A stretch of 64,000 nt of DNA from Klebsiella aerogenes (GTDB taxonomy: Bacteria; Pseudomonadota; Gammaproteobacteria; Enterobacterales; Enterobacteriaceae), in contig CP119076.1 of assembly GCA_029027985.1 (NCBI GenBank), positions 3,656,422 to 3,720,421 on the forward strand. Direction: 5' to 3'. This document shows positions 45,239 through 56,569 of this stretch, piece by piece. How positions within the stretch are numbered: position 1 is the first letter of the stretch; each line of letters begins with the position of its first letter. Below the pieces are notes generated by a model. It had not been told where the DNA came from, did not search any database, and saw only the letters and a list, made by a program, of their open reading frames with translations. The position numbers and the translations under genes are program-made.

Positions 45239-46891
45239 TTACTGCCAGCTCACCTCGCCTTTCGGCTCGTAGGAGGCCGCATCCAATGGCGAATTCTTCT
45301 GGATATACTCTTTCAACACTTCAGCATCGATAAAACCGGTATTCACATACCCGGGTTTATTATCGATATGCGGATACCCGTCGCCGCCGGTGGCGTTAAA
45401 ACTCAATGTCGCCATACGATAGGTTTTAGCCGGATCGACTGGTTCGCCTTTGATTTTCAGATCGTTAAGCTTGCCATCTTTAGCAACGAAACTCACATTG
45501 GCGAACTGCGGATACGCGCCGGAATCCGGCTTCATCTGTGCGACAGCGGTCAAGTACTCAATAACCTCTTTACCGCTCATATCAACGTACGCCAGCACAT
45601 TGCCGAACGGCTGCACTTTCATCACGTCTTTATAGGTAATATCGCCCGCTTCGATAGAATCGCGGATGCCGCCGCCGCTCATCACCGCAAAATCGGCATT
45701 GCTGCGCGCCATTTGCGCCGCCAATAACAGGTGGCCCATATTGGTTTGTACGAAACGCACCTTGCTACGGTCACCTTCAAGATGGCCATTAACGCTACCG
45801 ATCTTCACCTGTAGCTGCGCTTTGCCTTTATTCTGGAACGGCGTTAACAGTGAGAGCATCTGCGGGTTTTCAGCAATTTGCGGCGTATACAACACGCGCT
45901 CGCTCTGCCCGTTATCCCAGGTGACTTTCTTCTTCAGATTGACTGGAATCAGCTGATAGCGCACTAGCTTCATCTCGCCGTTGCGGAATTCAAAATCAGC
46001 GCGACCGACATATTTCCCCCATTCGTGAGCCTGCACGATCCAGATGCCGTTCTGGCGATCCGGCGTACACGGGGTACCTGGGACATAATCAACCTGCTTT
46101 TTATTTTCCGCCGCCATGCACACGGGATCCTGCGAGTGGCCGCCGACGATCATCGCCAGCGATCCCGCAGGCAGGCTACGCGCCATTTCGACGTCGCCCG
46201 GCGCGTTAGATCCGTGGTTGCCGTTGTCATAATGACCCATATGCGTCGCTGCCAGAATCACGTCCGGTTTTTCATTTTGCTGCAATTCCTGAATCACCAG
46301 CTTGGCTTCTGCCGCCGGATTGCGGAACTCAATATCGGTGAAATATTCCGGGTTGCCGATTTTCGCCGTGTCGTCGGTTGTTAACCCGATCACCGCGATT
46401 TTCAAACCGCTGCGCTTAAACAGCGCCCAGGGTTTAAACAGGCGTTCGCCGGTGCTTTTCTGATAAATATTGGCCGACAAGAACGGGAATTTTGACCATT
46501 TTTCCTGCTGGCGCAACACGCTGAGCGGATTATCAAACTCATGGTTGCCAACCGCCATCGCGTCATAGCCAATCAGATTCATCCCACGAAAATCCGGTTC
46601 CGCATCCTGTAAGTCGGACTCCGGCACGCCGGTATTAATGTCGCCGCCAGACAGCAGCAGCACGCTGCCGCCCTCGCTGGCCACCTCTTTACGAATACCG
46701 TCCACCAGCGTCTTCTGTGCTGCCAGACCATATTCGCCATAGTCGTTACGCCAGAAATGGCCATGATGATCGTTGGTATGCAGGATGGTGATTTTGTAGG
46801 TTTTGTCCTGCTCATAGGCCTGTGCAGACAGGCTGCTCAGCGATAAGGCGGCGAATAACGCCAGTGCCACGCCTCGTTTTAAAGAATCCAT
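45239..46891 (-). CDS. ushA: Periplasmic UDP-sugar hydrolase / 5'-nucleotidase UshA
   Basis: Hydrolyses UDP-sugars and 5'-nucleotides in the periplasm so that nucleosides and phosphate can be taken up. The 550-residue precursor has a signal peptide ending AQA. Metal-binding motifs are HTNDHHGHF near residue 39, GGDINTG and GNHEFD. The C-terminal substrate domain includes NATGGDGYP with the family Phe/Asn stack. It is monocistronic, divergent from fsr across 170 bp. Confidence 0.97.
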   Translation of the reverse strand: MDSLKRGVALALFAALSLSSLSAQAYEQDKTYKITILHTNDHHGHFWRNDYGEYGLAAQKTLVDGIRKEVASEGGSVLLLSGGDINTGVPESDLQDAEPDFRGMNLIGYDAMAVGNHEFDNPLSVLRQQEKWSKFPFLSANIYQKSTGERLFKPWALFKRSGLKIAVIGLTTDDTAKIGNPEYFTDIEFRNPAAEAKLVIQELQQNEKPDVILAATHMGHYDNGNHGSNAPGDVEMARSLPAGSLAMIVGGHSQDPVCMAAENKKQVDYVPGTPCTPDRQNGIWIVQAHEWGKYVGRADFEFRNGEMKLVRYQLIPVNLKKKVTWDNGQSERVLYTPQIAENPQMLSLLTPFQNKGKAQLQVKIGSVNGHLEGDRSKVRFVQTNMGHLLLAAQMARSNADFAVMSGGGIRDSIEAGDITYKDVMKVQPFGNVLAYVDMSGKEVIEYLTAVAQMKPDSGAYPQFANVSFVAKDGKLNDLKIKGEPVDPAKTYRMATLSFNATGGDGYPHIDNKPGYVNTGFIDAEVLKEYIQKNSPLDAASYEPKGEVSWQ

Positions 46892-47061
46892 GTTTCACTC
46901 CCTGACTTAATAACAAGTGCCGAAAGTATAGCGAGTCAGCGGCTTTAACAAATATGTTTTCAGAAATGCGACTTCCTTCAAACCTTATCGACAGGTATGT
47001 TAGTCGGATAATTATTCAACCTGCATTCTCTACAACAAATAGAACTCGCTGAAGTGAACCT

Positions 47062-48282
47062 ATGACAACTCATCAAACCGCTCAAACTTTACCCGGCAGT
47101 AGCGCGCCACCGCAAAAAGCCCGTACCTCTTTTGGCATCCTGGGCGCGATTAGCCTTTCCCATCTGCTCAACGACATGATCCAGTCGCTGATCCTGGCGA
47201 TTTACCCATTGCTGCAGGCGGAGTTCTCGTTAACCTTCGTGCAGATCGGTATGATCACCCTCACCTTCCAGCTGACATCATCGCTATTTCAGCCGGTGAT
47301 TGGTTACATCACCGATAAACGTTCGATGCCGTGGTCATTGCCGGTGGGCATGTGTTTCACCCTCTGCGGCTTAATTCTCTTAGCGCTGGCCGGGAGTTTC
47401 GGCATGGTGCTGCTTGCCGCCGCGCTGGTCGGCACCGGTTCTTCGGTGTTCCATCCGGAATCCTCACGCGTGGCGCGTATGGCCTCCGGCGGCCGTCACG
47501 GCCTGGCGCAATCATTGTTCCAGGTTGGCGGCAACTTTGGCAGTTCGCTCGGCCCCTTGCTGGCGGCGGTGATCATCGCCCCGTATGGTAAAGGCAACGT
47601 CGCCTGGTTCGTCCTGGCTGCGCTGCTGGCGATCGTCGTGCTGTCGCAAATCAGCCGCTGGTACGCCGCGCAACACCGTATGAATAAAGGCAAACCGAAG
47701 CCGGTGATTGTGAATCCGCTGCCGCGTAACAAGGTTATTCTGGCCGTGAGCATCCTGTTGATGCTCATTTTCTCCAAATACTTCTATATGGCGAGCATCA
47801 GCAGCTATTACACCTTTTATCTGATGAGTAAGTTTGGATTATCGGTGCAAAATGCGCAGTTTCACCTGTTTGCGTTCCTGTTTGCGGTTGCCGCCGGGAC
47901 GGTGATTGGCGGGCCTGTCGGCGATAAGATTGGCCGTAAATACGTTATTTGGGGCTCTATCCTCGGCGTCGCGCCGTTTACCCTTATTTTACCGTACGCA
48001 TCACTGGAATGGACCGGGATCCTGACCGTGATCATTGGTTTTATCCTTGCCTCGGCCTTTTCCGCCATCCTGGTCTATGCGCAAGAGCTCCTGCCGGGCC
48101 GAATCGGCATGGTTTCCGGCCTGTTCTTCGGCTTTGCGTTTGGTATGGGCGGCCTTGGCGCCGCGGTGTTAGGACTGTTAGCCGACCATACCAGCATCGA
48201 CCTGGTCTATAAAATCTGCGCTTTCCTACCGCTTCTCGGCATTCTGACGATATTCCTACCTAATAACCATCAAAAGGCCTGA
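47062..48282 (+). CDS. fsr: Fosmidomycin resistance efflux protein Fsr
   Basis: A 406-residue major-facilitator transporter with twelve membrane segments that expels fosmidomycin in E. coli; its natural substrate is unknown. The N-terminal cytoplasmic tail is about 25 residues, then GILGAISLSHLLNDMIQSLI. The loop motif DKRSMPWSLPVG and the second-half GDKIGRKYVIWGS are the expected MFS signatures. A terminator-like hairpin lies just after the stop. The position between ushA and ybaL is the same as in E. coli. Confidence 0.95.
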   Translation: MTTHQTAQTLPGSSAPPQKARTSFGILGAISLSHLLNDMIQSLILAIYPLLQAEFSLTFVQIGMITLTFQLTSSLFQPVIGYITDKRSMPWSLPVGMCFTLCGLILLALAGSFGMVLLAAALVGTGSSVFHPESSRVARMASGGRHGLAQSLFQVGGNFGSSLGPLLAAVIIAPYGKGNVAWFVLAALLAIVVLSQISRWYAAQHRMNKGKPKPVIVNPLPRNKVILAVSILLMLIFSKYFYMASISSYYTFYLMSKFGLSVQNAQFHLFAFLFAVAAGTVIGGPVGDKIGRKYVIWGSILGVAPFTLILPYASLEWTGILTVIIGFILASAFSAILVYAQELLPGRIGMVSGLFFGFAFGMGGLGAAVLGLLADHTSIDLVYKICAFLPLLGILTIFLPNNHQKA

Positions 48283-48287
48283 TTATC

Positions 48288-48316
48288 CGGCGGTCAAAAT
48301 GAAAGTTTGGCCGCCG
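48288..48316 (+). terminator. Terminator after fsr
   Basis: CGGCGGTCAAA (48288-48298) pairs with TTTGGCCGCCG (48306-48316) through 11 bp with one wobble, six bases after the fsr stop. Confidence 0.65.
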
Positions 48317-48517
48317 TAATCCCTTATCCCATCAGCATTACGTCGCCATTACCTACCATCATTTTCCGATCTGTGCTTTTTGCGCGCCTAATTCCAATTT
48401 TTCGCAAATTTCAATAATTATTCATAAACAAAACCACTAAAAGTGTCATAAACTATTAATCGGTTTTTTGCTTTTAGTCGCGAAAATGGATCGGCTCACC
48501 ACACGCAAGGAGACGGA

Positions 48518-50194
48518 ATGCACCACGCAACACCGCTAATCACCACCATTGTCGGCGGCCTTGTGCTCGCCTTTATTCTCGGCATGATTGCCAATAAGCT
48601 ACGTATTTCTCCACTGGTGGGATATTTATTAGCGGGCGTGCTGGCCGGTCCTTTTACCCCTGGTTTTGTCGCCGACACTAAACTGGCGCCTGAGCTGGCC
48701 GAGCTTGGCGTCATTTTGCTGATGTTCGGCGTCGGGCTGCACTTCTCTCTCAAAGATTTGATGGCGGTAAAGTCGATAGCCATTCCCGGGGCCATCGCCC
48801 AGATAGCCGTGGCGACGCTGCTCGGGATGGCGCTCTCCTCCTTGTTAGGCTGGTCGCTGATGACCGGCATCGTCTTTGGTCTGTGTCTTTCTACCGCCAG
48901 TACCGTGGTGCTGCTGCGCGCGCTGGAAGAACGACAGCTAATTGATAGCCAGCGTGGGCAAATCGCCATTGGCTGGCTGATTGTCGAAGATTTAGTGATG
49001 GTGCTGACGCTGGTCCTGCTGCCCGCTATCGCCGGGATGGCGGAAAAAGGCGATGTCGGCCTGGCCTCGCTGGCCGTCGATATGGGCATTACCATCGGGA
49101 AAGTGGTCGCCTTTATCGCCATTATGATGCTGGTCGGCCGCCGCCTGGTGCCGTGGATTATGTCGCGCAGCGCGGCGACCGGCTCTCGCGAACTGTTTAC
49201 CCTGTCGGTGCTGGCGTTGGCGCTCGGTATCGCCTTTGGCGCCGTAGAACTGTTTGACGTCTCCTTCGCCCTTGGCGCCTTCTTCGCCGGAATGGTGCTC
49301 AACGAATCCGAGCTCAGCCACCGCGCCGCTCACGATACCCTGCCGCTACGCGACGCCTTCGCAGTGCTGTTCTTCGTTTCCGTCGGGATGCTGTTTGACC
49401 CGATGATCCTGCTTGAACAGCCGCTGGCCGTGCTGGCGACGTTGGCGATTATCATCTTTGGTAAATCCGCCGCCGCCTTTTTCCTGGTCCGCATGTTCGG
49501 CCACTCGCCACGTACCGCGCTGACTATCGCCGCTAGCCTGGCGCAAATCGGTGAATTCGCCTTTATCCTTGCCGGTCTCGGCATGGCGCTGAATCTGCTG
49601 CCACAGGCCGGGCAAAACCTGGTGCTGGCGGGGGCGATCATCTCGATAATGCTTAACCCGGTGCTGTTTACCTTGCTGGAAAAATACCTCGATAAAACCG
49701 AAACCCTGGACGAGCAAACGCTGGAAGAGGTACTGGAAGACGAAAAGCAGGTCCCGGTCGATATCTGCAACCATGCGTTGCTGGTCGGCTTTGGCCGCGT
49801 CGGCAGCCTGCTTGGCGAGAAACTGATGGCGCAGGGCGTCCCGCTGGTGGTGATTGAAACGTCGCGCACCCGCGTGGATGAACTACGTGAGCGCGGTATC
49901 AGCGCCGTATTGGGCAATGCCGCCAATGAAGAAATCATGAATCTGGCACATCTCGACTGCGCTCGCTGGCTGCTGCTGACAATTCCTAACGGCTATGAAG
50001 CCGGGGAGATCGTCGCCTCCGCGCGGGAAAAATGCCCGAATATTGAGATTATCGCTCGCGCCCATTATGACGATGAGGTGAATTATATTACCGAGCGTGG
50101 GGCCAATCAGGTGGTGATGGGCGAGCGTGAAATCGCGCGCGCGATGTTACGTCTGCTGGAAACGCCGCCCGCTGGCGAGATCGTAACCGGTTAA
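48518..50194 (+). CDS. ybaL: Monovalent cation:proton antiporter YbaL (CPA2 family)
   Basis: A 558-residue inner-membrane protein of the KefB/KefC/RosB group. The first about 380 residues are a Na/H exchanger fold with twelve to thirteen segments. A cytoplasmic RCK/TrkA-N domain follows, with a Rossmann start HALLVGFGRVGSLLGEKL and conserved CARWLLLTIPNGYEAGEIVASAR-type sequence (from about 420). It probably exports K+ or Na+ in exchange for protons under nucleotide control. The E. coli length is the same. It is convergent with gsk over a terminator. Confidence 0.95.
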   Translation: MHHATPLITTIVGGLVLAFILGMIANKLRISPLVGYLLAGVLAGPFTPGFVADTKLAPELAELGVILLMFGVGLHFSLKDLMAVKSIAIPGAIAQIAVATLLGMALSSLLGWSLMTGIVFGLCLSTASTVVLLRALEERQLIDSQRGQIAIGWLIVEDLVMVLTLVLLPAIAGMAEKGDVGLASLAVDMGITIGKVVAFIAIMMLVGRRLVPWIMSRSAATGSRELFTLSVLALALGIAFGAVELFDVSFALGAFFAGMVLNESELSHRAAHDTLPLRDAFAVLFFVSVGMLFDPMILLEQPLAVLATLAIIIFGKSAAAFFLVRMFGHSPRTALTIAASLAQIGEFAFILAGLGMALNLLPQAGQNLVLAGAIISIMLNPVLFTLLEKYLDKTETLDEQTLEEVLEDEKQVPVDICNHALLVGFGRVGSLLGEKLMAQGVPLVVIETSRTRVDELRERGISAVLGNAANEEIMNLAHLDCARWLLLTIPNGYEAGEIVASAREKCPNIEIIARAHYDDEVNYITERGANQVVMGEREIARAMLRLLETPPAGEIVTG

Positions 50195-50200
50195 TGCAAT

Positions 50201-50226
50201 ACGCCCCGGCATTTAGCTCGGGGCGT
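50201..50226. terminator. Bidirectional terminator between ybaL and gsk
   Basis: ACGCCCCG (50201-50208) and CGGGGCGT (50219-50226) form a perfect 8-bp stem followed by CTCTTTC, six bases after the ybaL stop. Confidence 0.8.
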
Positions 50227-50256
50227 CTCTTTCAGGTTCGGTATCCGCTGAACGGC

Positions 50257-51561
50257 TTAACGATCCCAGTAAGCCTCTTCCAGGCTGTCTTCACGCTCCG
50301 GCAGACCGCGGGTTAAACGCGGCGAATGCTGGTTCAACACCTGATAGCTAACGCGGTTGGCGTATTTACACACCTGCGCCAGCGATGAATAAGTCAGCCA
50401 TTTGCATTTGTGTTTGCTGGAGTTCGGCACGTTGTTGCGATGGTAGTTATTGGCGGTGATGTCATGCAGCAAAGCCGCCAGCGCGCCGTCGCCAGCACCG
50501 TTGGTGTTCATGATCTTCTCCGGGCCGCCCATATAAGGCGCGATATGCGAATAGATACGCAGCGGATTAACGCAATCCTGATGGCGCATCGCGCGACTGA
50601 ATTCGTACTGGTTGAATTCGGCAATCGCCCCCGGCAGCAACGGATGCTGGGTTTTACGCTTGGCTTCTTCTTCGGTAAAGCTCGCCATGTACAGGCCCGC
50701 TGGTCCGGCGGTGCACAGCACCAGGTCAACCCAGTCCAGCGCTTTATCCGCAGCCGTTAACGGATCGGCAATGCCGGTCAGCGCTTCCGCCTCCTCTTCA
50801 TTCATCGCCAGAATAGAGACGTGCTCCTGCAGGAACTGTTGCCACCATGCCGGGTTATCGGCGATTACGTATTTGGTCCCCAGCGTCAACACCACCGGCA
50901 CGTCATGCTTCTTGGCGTATTCAATGGCTTTCATCGTCGCGTCCGGCATCGGTTCGCCTGGCTTACAGCGTACCAGGTACGACGTCAGCACCAGCGCGGA
51001 AGCCCCGGCAATCACCTCTTCCGGAATGCTTTCCGGACGCAGCTTGTTCATATGGCCCGGACTGATAGCGAAGGTACGCTCGCCGCTATCGCTAATCAGC
51101 GTAAAACAGCGACCAATGGCGCCATCAACGCCCTGCAGGTAGTTAAGGTCGGTACGGCTGGAGGTGTTGCACAAATAACGGTAGGCATAGCCGCCAATTT
51201 CAATATTGCGGCACATTACGCCAAGCAGCACCGAGCGGTCATCCGCCAGTACCGAATAGTTGTGCATGGTATTGCCGATAGTACCGCCGGCAAACTGATG
51301 GGTGATCAGGCCGTTGCGTACCAGCTCCTGATACAGGGCTTCGGCGACATCATCTTCAATCACCAGGGAATGACCAGCGCTCAGGCCGTAGCGTACGATA
51401 AACGCCTCATCCACTTTCGCTTCGATATCCACCAGCGTTTGGTCAATACCGACCACCCAGGAGACGTTGGACTCATTTTCTGGCTGAATTTGTTGCAACA
51501 GCGGATCGCGAGCGTTGACGGGGAAATAGTGTTTAGATTTGCGTTTACCGGGAAATTTCAT
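50257..51561 (-). CDS. gsk: Inosine-guanosine kinase Gsk
   Basis: A 434-residue PfkB-family kinase that phosphorylates inosine and guanosine in purine salvage. The PfkB signatures are GGTIGNTMHNYSVL near residue 90 and NTNGAGDGALAALLHD near the C-terminus, where the aspartate is the catalytic base. It is cytoplasmic and lies 63 bases downstream of hemH on the same strand; the K-12 gene aes, which lies between them, is missing. Cotranscription with hemH is possible. Confidence 0.97.
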   Translation of the reverse strand: MKFPGKRKSKHYFPVNARDPLLQQIQPENESNVSWVVGIDQTLVDIEAKVDEAFIVRYGLSAGHSLVIEDDVAEALYQELVRNGLITHQFAGGTIGNTMHNYSVLADDRSVLLGVMCRNIEIGGYAYRYLCNTSSRTDLNYLQGVDGAIGRCFTLISDSGERTFAISPGHMNKLRPESIPEEVIAGASALVLTSYLVRCKPGEPMPDATMKAIEYAKKHDVPVVLTLGTKYVIADNPAWWQQFLQEHVSILAMNEEEAEALTGIADPLTAADKALDWVDLVLCTAGPAGLYMASFTEEEAKRKTQHPLLPGAIAEFNQYEFSRAMRHQDCVNPLRIYSHIAPYMGGPEKIMNTNGAGDGALAALLHDITANNYHRNNVPNSSKHKCKWLTYSSLAQVCKYANRVSYQVLNQHSPRLTRGLPEREDSLEEAYWDR

Positions 51562-51624
51562 AGTGGCGATTTAATGACAGGGAACAAGCGGGGAATAGTA
51601 GCATATTCCCCGCGGCCCGCGCGA

Positions 51625-52587
51625 TCAGCGATACGACGCGGTCAGGTTCACCATCATTTCAATATGCGCAGGATCGGCATTAAGTGCCGGAATGTACTCA
51701 TATTGCTTACCGCCCGCCTCAAGGAAAAATTCCCGATTCTGAACGGCTATCTCTTCCAGCGTTTCCAGACAATCGGCGGAGAAGCCCGGACAGATAACCT
51801 GCACATGCTTCGTCCCTTTCTCGCCCAGCATTTTTAGCGTTTCGTCGGTATAGGGCGTCAGCCAGGGCTCACGACCAAAGCGCGACTGGAAGGTCATCAT
51901 CACCCGTTCCGGCGGCAAACCAAGCACTGAAACCAGCTCTCGGGTGGTCACCCGGCAACGCTGCGGATAATCATCGCCCTCATGGGCGTAGCGCTGCGGA
52001 ATACCGTGATACGATAGCAGCAGCACATCCGGCTCGCCGTGAACCGCAAACGAGGCGCGCACGCTGGCCGCCAGCGCGTGAATATAGTCGGCGTCATCGG
52101 CATAATCACGGATAAAAGAGATGCCGGGAATGGCGCGCTTTGTCGCGAGGATCCGCGCCAGCTCATCCCACACCGCCGCCACAGTAGAACACGAATATTG
52201 CGGATACAGCGGCAACACCACGATATGGTCAACCTCCTGCTCCAGCAGTTCATCCACCGCGCTTGCCAGCGATGGCGAGCCGTAGCTCATGCCTAAAGCC
52301 ACCGGCGTATCCGGCAGCCTGGCCGCCAGCGCCTGCTGCTGCTGACGGCTATAAACCATCAACGGCGATCCCTCTTCCATCCATACGGACTGATAAAGTT
52401 TGGCCACCCGGGGGGCACGAATCGGCAGAATGACGCCGCGCAGCAGCGGCCACCACAACAGACGAGACGTATCCACCACCCGCTTGTCGCTGAGAAATTG
52501 TCGCAGATAGCGCTTCACCGCTTCGGGCGTGGGCGCATCGGGAGTGCCTAAATTGGCCAGCAAGATACCTGTTTTCGTCTGATGCAT
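51625..52587 (-). CDS. hemH: Ferrochelatase HemH
   Basis: Inserts Fe(II) into protoporphyrin IX in the last step of haem synthesis, at the inner face of the membrane. The 320-residue protein starts [16 protein letters not shown], has the active-site SYHGIPQRY with the metal histidine, and [15 protein letters not shown] near the C-terminus with the conserved glutamate. It follows adk on the same strand after about 130 bases with a hairpin between, and precedes gsk. Confidence 0.98.
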   Translation of the reverse strand: MHQTKTGILLANLGTPDAPTPEAVKRYLRQFLSDKRVVDTSRLLWWPLLRGVILPIRAPRVAKLYQSVWMEEGSPLMVYSRQQQQALAARLPDTPVALGMSYGSPSLASAVDELLEQEVDHIVVLPLYPQYSCSTVAAVWDELARILATKRAIPGISFIRDYADDADYIHALAASVRASFAVHGEPDVLLLSYHGIPQRYAHEGDDYPQRCRVTTRELVSVLGLPPERVMMTFQSRFGREPWLTPYTDETLKMLGEKGTKHVQVICPGFSADCLETLEEIAVQNREFFLEAGGKQYEYIPALNADPAHIEMMVNLTASYR

Positions 52588-52680
52588 TACCGCCTCTTAA
52601 CCATTTGAATCGCTGACAATTGTAGCGTAAATGGCGTTAAACGGAACCAATCATAGCAAAAGGTAGAGATGAGAGAAATT

Positions 52681-52704
52681 CTCATCCTGCCACAGCAGGA
52701 TGAG
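52681..52704 (-). terminator. Terminator after adk
   Basis: CTCATCCTGC (52681-52690) and GCAGGATGAG (52695-52704) are perfect 10-bp arms with a four-base loop; AATTTCTC follows on the minus strand. Confidence 0.75.
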
Positions 52705-52715
52705 AAAGAGCTTAA

Positions 52716-53393
<678 letters not shown>

Positions 53394-53491
53394 TCAAAAA
53401 ACGATAAACCATACCACCAGAACGCCCATGGCTCAAGGAAGGCGGCGCGGCTGAAACGGTTAATGGCGAGATATTTATGCAAACCTATGGG

Positions 53492-53532
53492 TAAATGCCC
53501 CACCCGAACAAATCGCCCGGGTGAGGCATTTA
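53492..53532 (-). terminator. Terminator of htpG
   Basis: Fifteen-base arms (53492-53506 and 53518-53532) pair with a single mismatch around an 11-base loop, downstream of htpG on the minus strand. The stem base is A/T-rich. Confidence 0.75.
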
Positions 53533-53585
53533 TGCAGAGCCCCGGCGTCGCGTTGCTCGGCCGGGCCTATCTGGTCAGGATCGAT

Positions 53586-55460
53586 TTATGATGCCAACAG
53601 TTGGTTCATGCGACGGATGAACTGGTTCGGATCTTCCAGCGTGCCGCGTTCCGCCAGCAGCGCCTGATCCAACAGCAGCTCAACCCATTCACCGAACTGA
53701 GCGTCATCCTGAGTATCCGCGGCGCGTTTCACCAGCGGATGCGCCGGGTTCAGTTCGAAGATGTATTTCACTTCCGGCGCCGCCTGACCGGCAGCGGCGA
53801 ACAGTTTCGCCATCTGGGTGCTCATCTCGTCAGCATCAGTGGTGACGATCGCCGGGGTATCGGTCAGACGATGGGTCAGACGCACCTCTTTCACCCGTTC
53901 GCCAAGCAGGCCTTTCACGCGGTCAACGAACGGCTCCAGCGCTTTTTCCGCTTCTTTGGTGGACTCGTCAACTTCATCCGCCAGCTTATCCAGCGATTCA
54001 TCGGCTTTCGCAACTGACTGGAATGCTTTACCGTCGAACTCGGTCAGGTAGCTCATCATCCACTCATCGATGCGATCGGAAAGCAGCAGAACTTCGATAC
54101 CTTTCTTACGCAGCAGTTCGAGATGCGGACTGCTCTTCGCCGCCGCATAGCTGTCGGCAGTGATGTAGTAGATCTTCTCCTGCCCTTCTTTCATGCGCGA
54201 AACGTACTCTTCCAGCGAAACGGTCTGCGCGGAAGAGTCAGTATGCGTTGTAGCAAAGCGCAGCAGTTTGGCAATCGCTTCCTGGTTGGAGGCGTCTTCC
54301 GCCGGGCCTTCCTTCAGCACCAGGCCAAACTGCTTCCAGAAGGTCTGATATTTTTCGGCATCGTCTTTCGCCAGCTTATCCAGCATCTGCAGCGCGCGCT
54401 TGCTCAGCGCGGTGCGCAGATTACGAGTGACGCTGCTGTCCTGCAGGATTTCACGCGACACGTTCAGCGGCAGATCGTTGGAGTCTATCAGGCCGCGCAC
54501 GAAGCGCAGGTAATTCGGCATAAACTGTTCGGCGTCGTCCATAATGAAGACGCGTTGCACGTACAGCTTCAGACCGTGTTTGTGATCGCGGTTCCACATG
54601 TCCCACGGCGCCTGCGACGGAATATACAGCAGGCTGGTGTACTCCTGCTTACCTTCCACACGGTTGTGGCTCCAGGTCAGCGGGTCGCTGAAATCATGAG
54701 CGATGTGCTTATAAAACTCTTTGTATTCGTCGTCGGTGACTTCAGATTTGCTGCGTGTCCACAGCGCCTGCGCCTTGTTGATTTTCTCCCACGAAATAAC
54801 GGTTTCGCCGTCCACTTCTTCGCGTTTTTCAATCTCAACCGGCAGCGCGATATGGTCAGAGTATTTGCTGATGATGGAACGCACGCGCCAGTCGTTGAGG
54901 AAGTCGTCCTCGCCTTCGCGCAGATGCAGCGTAATTTCGGTCCCGCGATCGGCCTTGACGATATCGGCAACGGTATATTCGCCTTCACCGGCGGATTCCC
55001 AGAACACGCCGTTCTCCGGCTTGTCGCCCGCCGCGCGGGTGCGCACCGTCACTTTATCGGCAACGATAAAGGCGGAGTAGAAACCGACGCCGAACTGGCC
55101 AATCAGTTGGCTGTCTTTCGCCTGATCGGATCCCATTGATTCGAGGAACGCTTTGGTGCCCGATTTTGCAATCGTGCCAAGATGGTCGATAACCTCATCA
55201 CGGTTCATACCAATACCGTTATCGGCGATAGTCAGCGTACGGTTATCGGTGTCGAATGACACACGCACGCGCAGCTCGCCGTCGCCTTCATACAGATCCG
55301 GTTGGGACAACGCGCGGAAACGCAGCTTATCCGCCGCATCCGAAGCGTTGGAGATGAGCTCGCGCAGGAAGATTTCTTTGTTGGAATAAAGAGAATGGAT
55401 CATCAGGTGCAGAAGCTGTTTCACTTCTGACTGGAAACCACGGGTTTCTTGTCCTTTCAT
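53586..55460 (-). CDS. htpG: Molecular chaperone HtpG (Hsp90)
   Basis: A dimeric ATP-dependent chaperone of the cytoplasm that remodels client proteins together with DnaK. The 624-residue protein has the Hsp90 signature [18 protein letters not shown] and the GHKL ATP motifs DNGIGM and [11 protein letters not shown], then a middle domain and C-terminal dimer domain. The ATG at 55460 gives the E. coli start [13 protein letters not shown]; a frame from 55484 is not used. It is controlled by a textbook sigma-32 promoter upstream. Confidence 0.98.
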   Translation of the reverse strand: MKGQETRGFQSEVKQLLHLMIHSLYSNKEIFLRELISNASDAADKLRFRALSQPDLYEGDGELRVRVSFDTDNRTLTIADNGIGMNRDEVIDHLGTIAKSGTKAFLESMGSDQAKDSQLIGQFGVGFYSAFIVADKVTVRTRAAGDKPENGVFWESAGEGEYTVADIVKADRGTEITLHLREGEDDFLNDWRVRSIISKYSDHIALPVEIEKREEVDGETVISWEKINKAQALWTRSKSEVTDDEYKEFYKHIAHDFSDPLTWSHNRVEGKQEYTSLLYIPSQAPWDMWNRDHKHGLKLYVQRVFIMDDAEQFMPNYLRFVRGLIDSNDLPLNVSREILQDSSVTRNLRTALSKRALQMLDKLAKDDAEKYQTFWKQFGLVLKEGPAEDASNQEAIAKLLRFATTHTDSSAQTVSLEEYVSRMKEGQEKIYYITADSYAAAKSSPHLELLRKKGIEVLLLSDRIDEWMMSYLTEFDGKAFQSVAKADESLDKLADEVDESTKEAEKALEPFVDRVKGLLGERVKEVRLTHRLTDTPAIVTTDADEMSTQMAKLFAAAGQAAPEVKYIFELNPAHPLVKRAADTQDDAQFGEWVELLLDQALLAERGTLEDPNQFIRRMNQLLAS

Positions 55461-55516
55461 GTAAGTCGACCTCAACAATGCCATTTATTATTAATGGAAA
55501 TAACGTGTTGGGGAGG

Positions 55517-55545
55517 AGATGGGGATCGGCGCGGGTTTTTTCAAG
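55517..55545 (-). promoter_or_regulatory. Heat-shock (sigma-32) promoter of htpG
   Basis: On the minus strand CTTGAAA (55545-55539) and CCCCATCT (55524-55517) are separated by 14 bases, an exact match in sequence and spacing to the sigma-32 consensus, about 57 bases before the htpG start. Confidence 0.92.
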
Positions 55546-55574
55546 CGGAGGCGGCGAAAGCAGCCTCCGTTTGT

Positions 55575-56180
55575 TCAGAAAATAATCTTGTGACGACCAG
55601 CCAGAGAGTGGGACAGCGTGGTGCCGTCGACCATTTCCAGCTCGCCGCCAACCGGTACGCCGTGAGCGATACGGCTGGCGTCAACGCCTGACTCCGCGCA
55701 CAGCTCGGCAATGTAGTTGGCCGTCGCCTCGCCCTCAACGGTTGGGTTAGTGGCGAGGATCACCTCAGTGATCGACTCCGCGTTGAGACGCTGTTCGAGG
55801 CGATCGAGCCCGATGTCATCAGGCCCGATGCCGTCAAGCGGCGACAGGTGGCCCATCAGCACGAAGTAGCGGCCGGAATACTGCCCGGTCTGTTCGATGG
55901 CGTAGATGTCCGCCGGACTCTCCACCACGCAGATCTGGCCGTTTTCCTGGCGACGCGGGTTGCTGCAAATGTTGCACACCTCCTGCTCGGTGAAGGTGCG
56001 GCAATCGGCGCAGTGGCCGATTTCCGACATCGCGCGCGTCAGCGCCTGCGCCAGACGCATACCACCGCTGCGATCGCGCTGCAGCAGGGTAAACGCCATA
56101 CGCTGAGCCGACTTCGGGCCCACGCCCGGCAGACAGCGCAGCGCTTCCATAAGCTGAGTTAACAGCGGGCTGGTTTGCAT
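55575..56180 (-). CDS. recR: Recombination mediator RecR
   Basis: Forms the RecFOR complex that loads RecA on gapped DNA. The 201-residue protein has an N-terminal helix-hairpin-helix ([14 protein letters not shown]), a four-cysteine zinc site ([16 protein letters not shown], about 57-72), and a Toprim domain beginning [14 protein letters not shown]. It follows ybaB with a one-base overlap, so the recR-ybaB-dnaX order forms one transcription unit, as in E. coli. Confidence 0.98.
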   Translation of the reverse strand: MQTSPLLTQLMEALRCLPGVGPKSAQRMAFTLLQRDRSGGMRLAQALTRAMSEIGHCADCRTFTEQEVCNICSNPRRQENGQICVVESPADIYAIEQTGQYSGRYFVLMGHLSPLDGIGPDDIGLDRLEQRLNAESITEVILATNPTVEGEATANYIAELCAESGVDASRIAHGVPVGGELEMVDGTTLSHSLAGRHKIIF

Positions 56181-56512
56181 CAGAACGGCATCTTGAAGCC
56201 TGGCGGCAGCTGCATGCCGGCAGAAACGGAAGCCATTTTCTCTTTCTGGGTCTCTTCAATGCGGCGCGCGGCGTCGTTGAACGCGGCTGCCACCAGATCT
56301 TCCAGCATGTCTTTGTCGTCTTCCAACAGGCTTGGGTCGATTTCCACGCGACGGCAGTTGTGCGCGCCGTTGATGGTCACTTTAACCAGACCCGCGCCGG
56401 ACTCACCGGTCACTTCCAGCTGCGCGATCTCTTCCTGCATTTTCTGCATTTTGTCTTGCATCTGCTGGGCCTGTTTCATCAGGTTACCCAGGCCGCCTTT
56501 TCCACCAAACAT
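56180..56512 (-). CDS. ybaB: Nucleoid-associated protein YbaB
   Basis: A 110-residue YbaB/EbfC-family DNA-binding protein. It is a small dimer with an N-terminal Gly-rich start [26 protein letters not shown], a coiled helix of Gln/Met, and the conserved [19 protein letters not shown] strand region. It coats DNA non-specifically. It lies 57 bases after dnaX and overlaps recR by one base. Confidence 0.97.
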   Translation of the reverse strand: MFGGKGGLGNLMKQAQQMQDKMQKMQEEIAQLEVTGESGAGLVKVTINGAHNCRRVEIDPSLLEDDKDMLEDLVAAAFNDAARRIEETQKEKMASVSAGMQLPPGFKMPF

Positions 56513-56569
56513 AGGCTTCTCTCTCAGTAAGTCATCGTTAAGGATGCTGAACGCCAGTCAGACTGGCGA

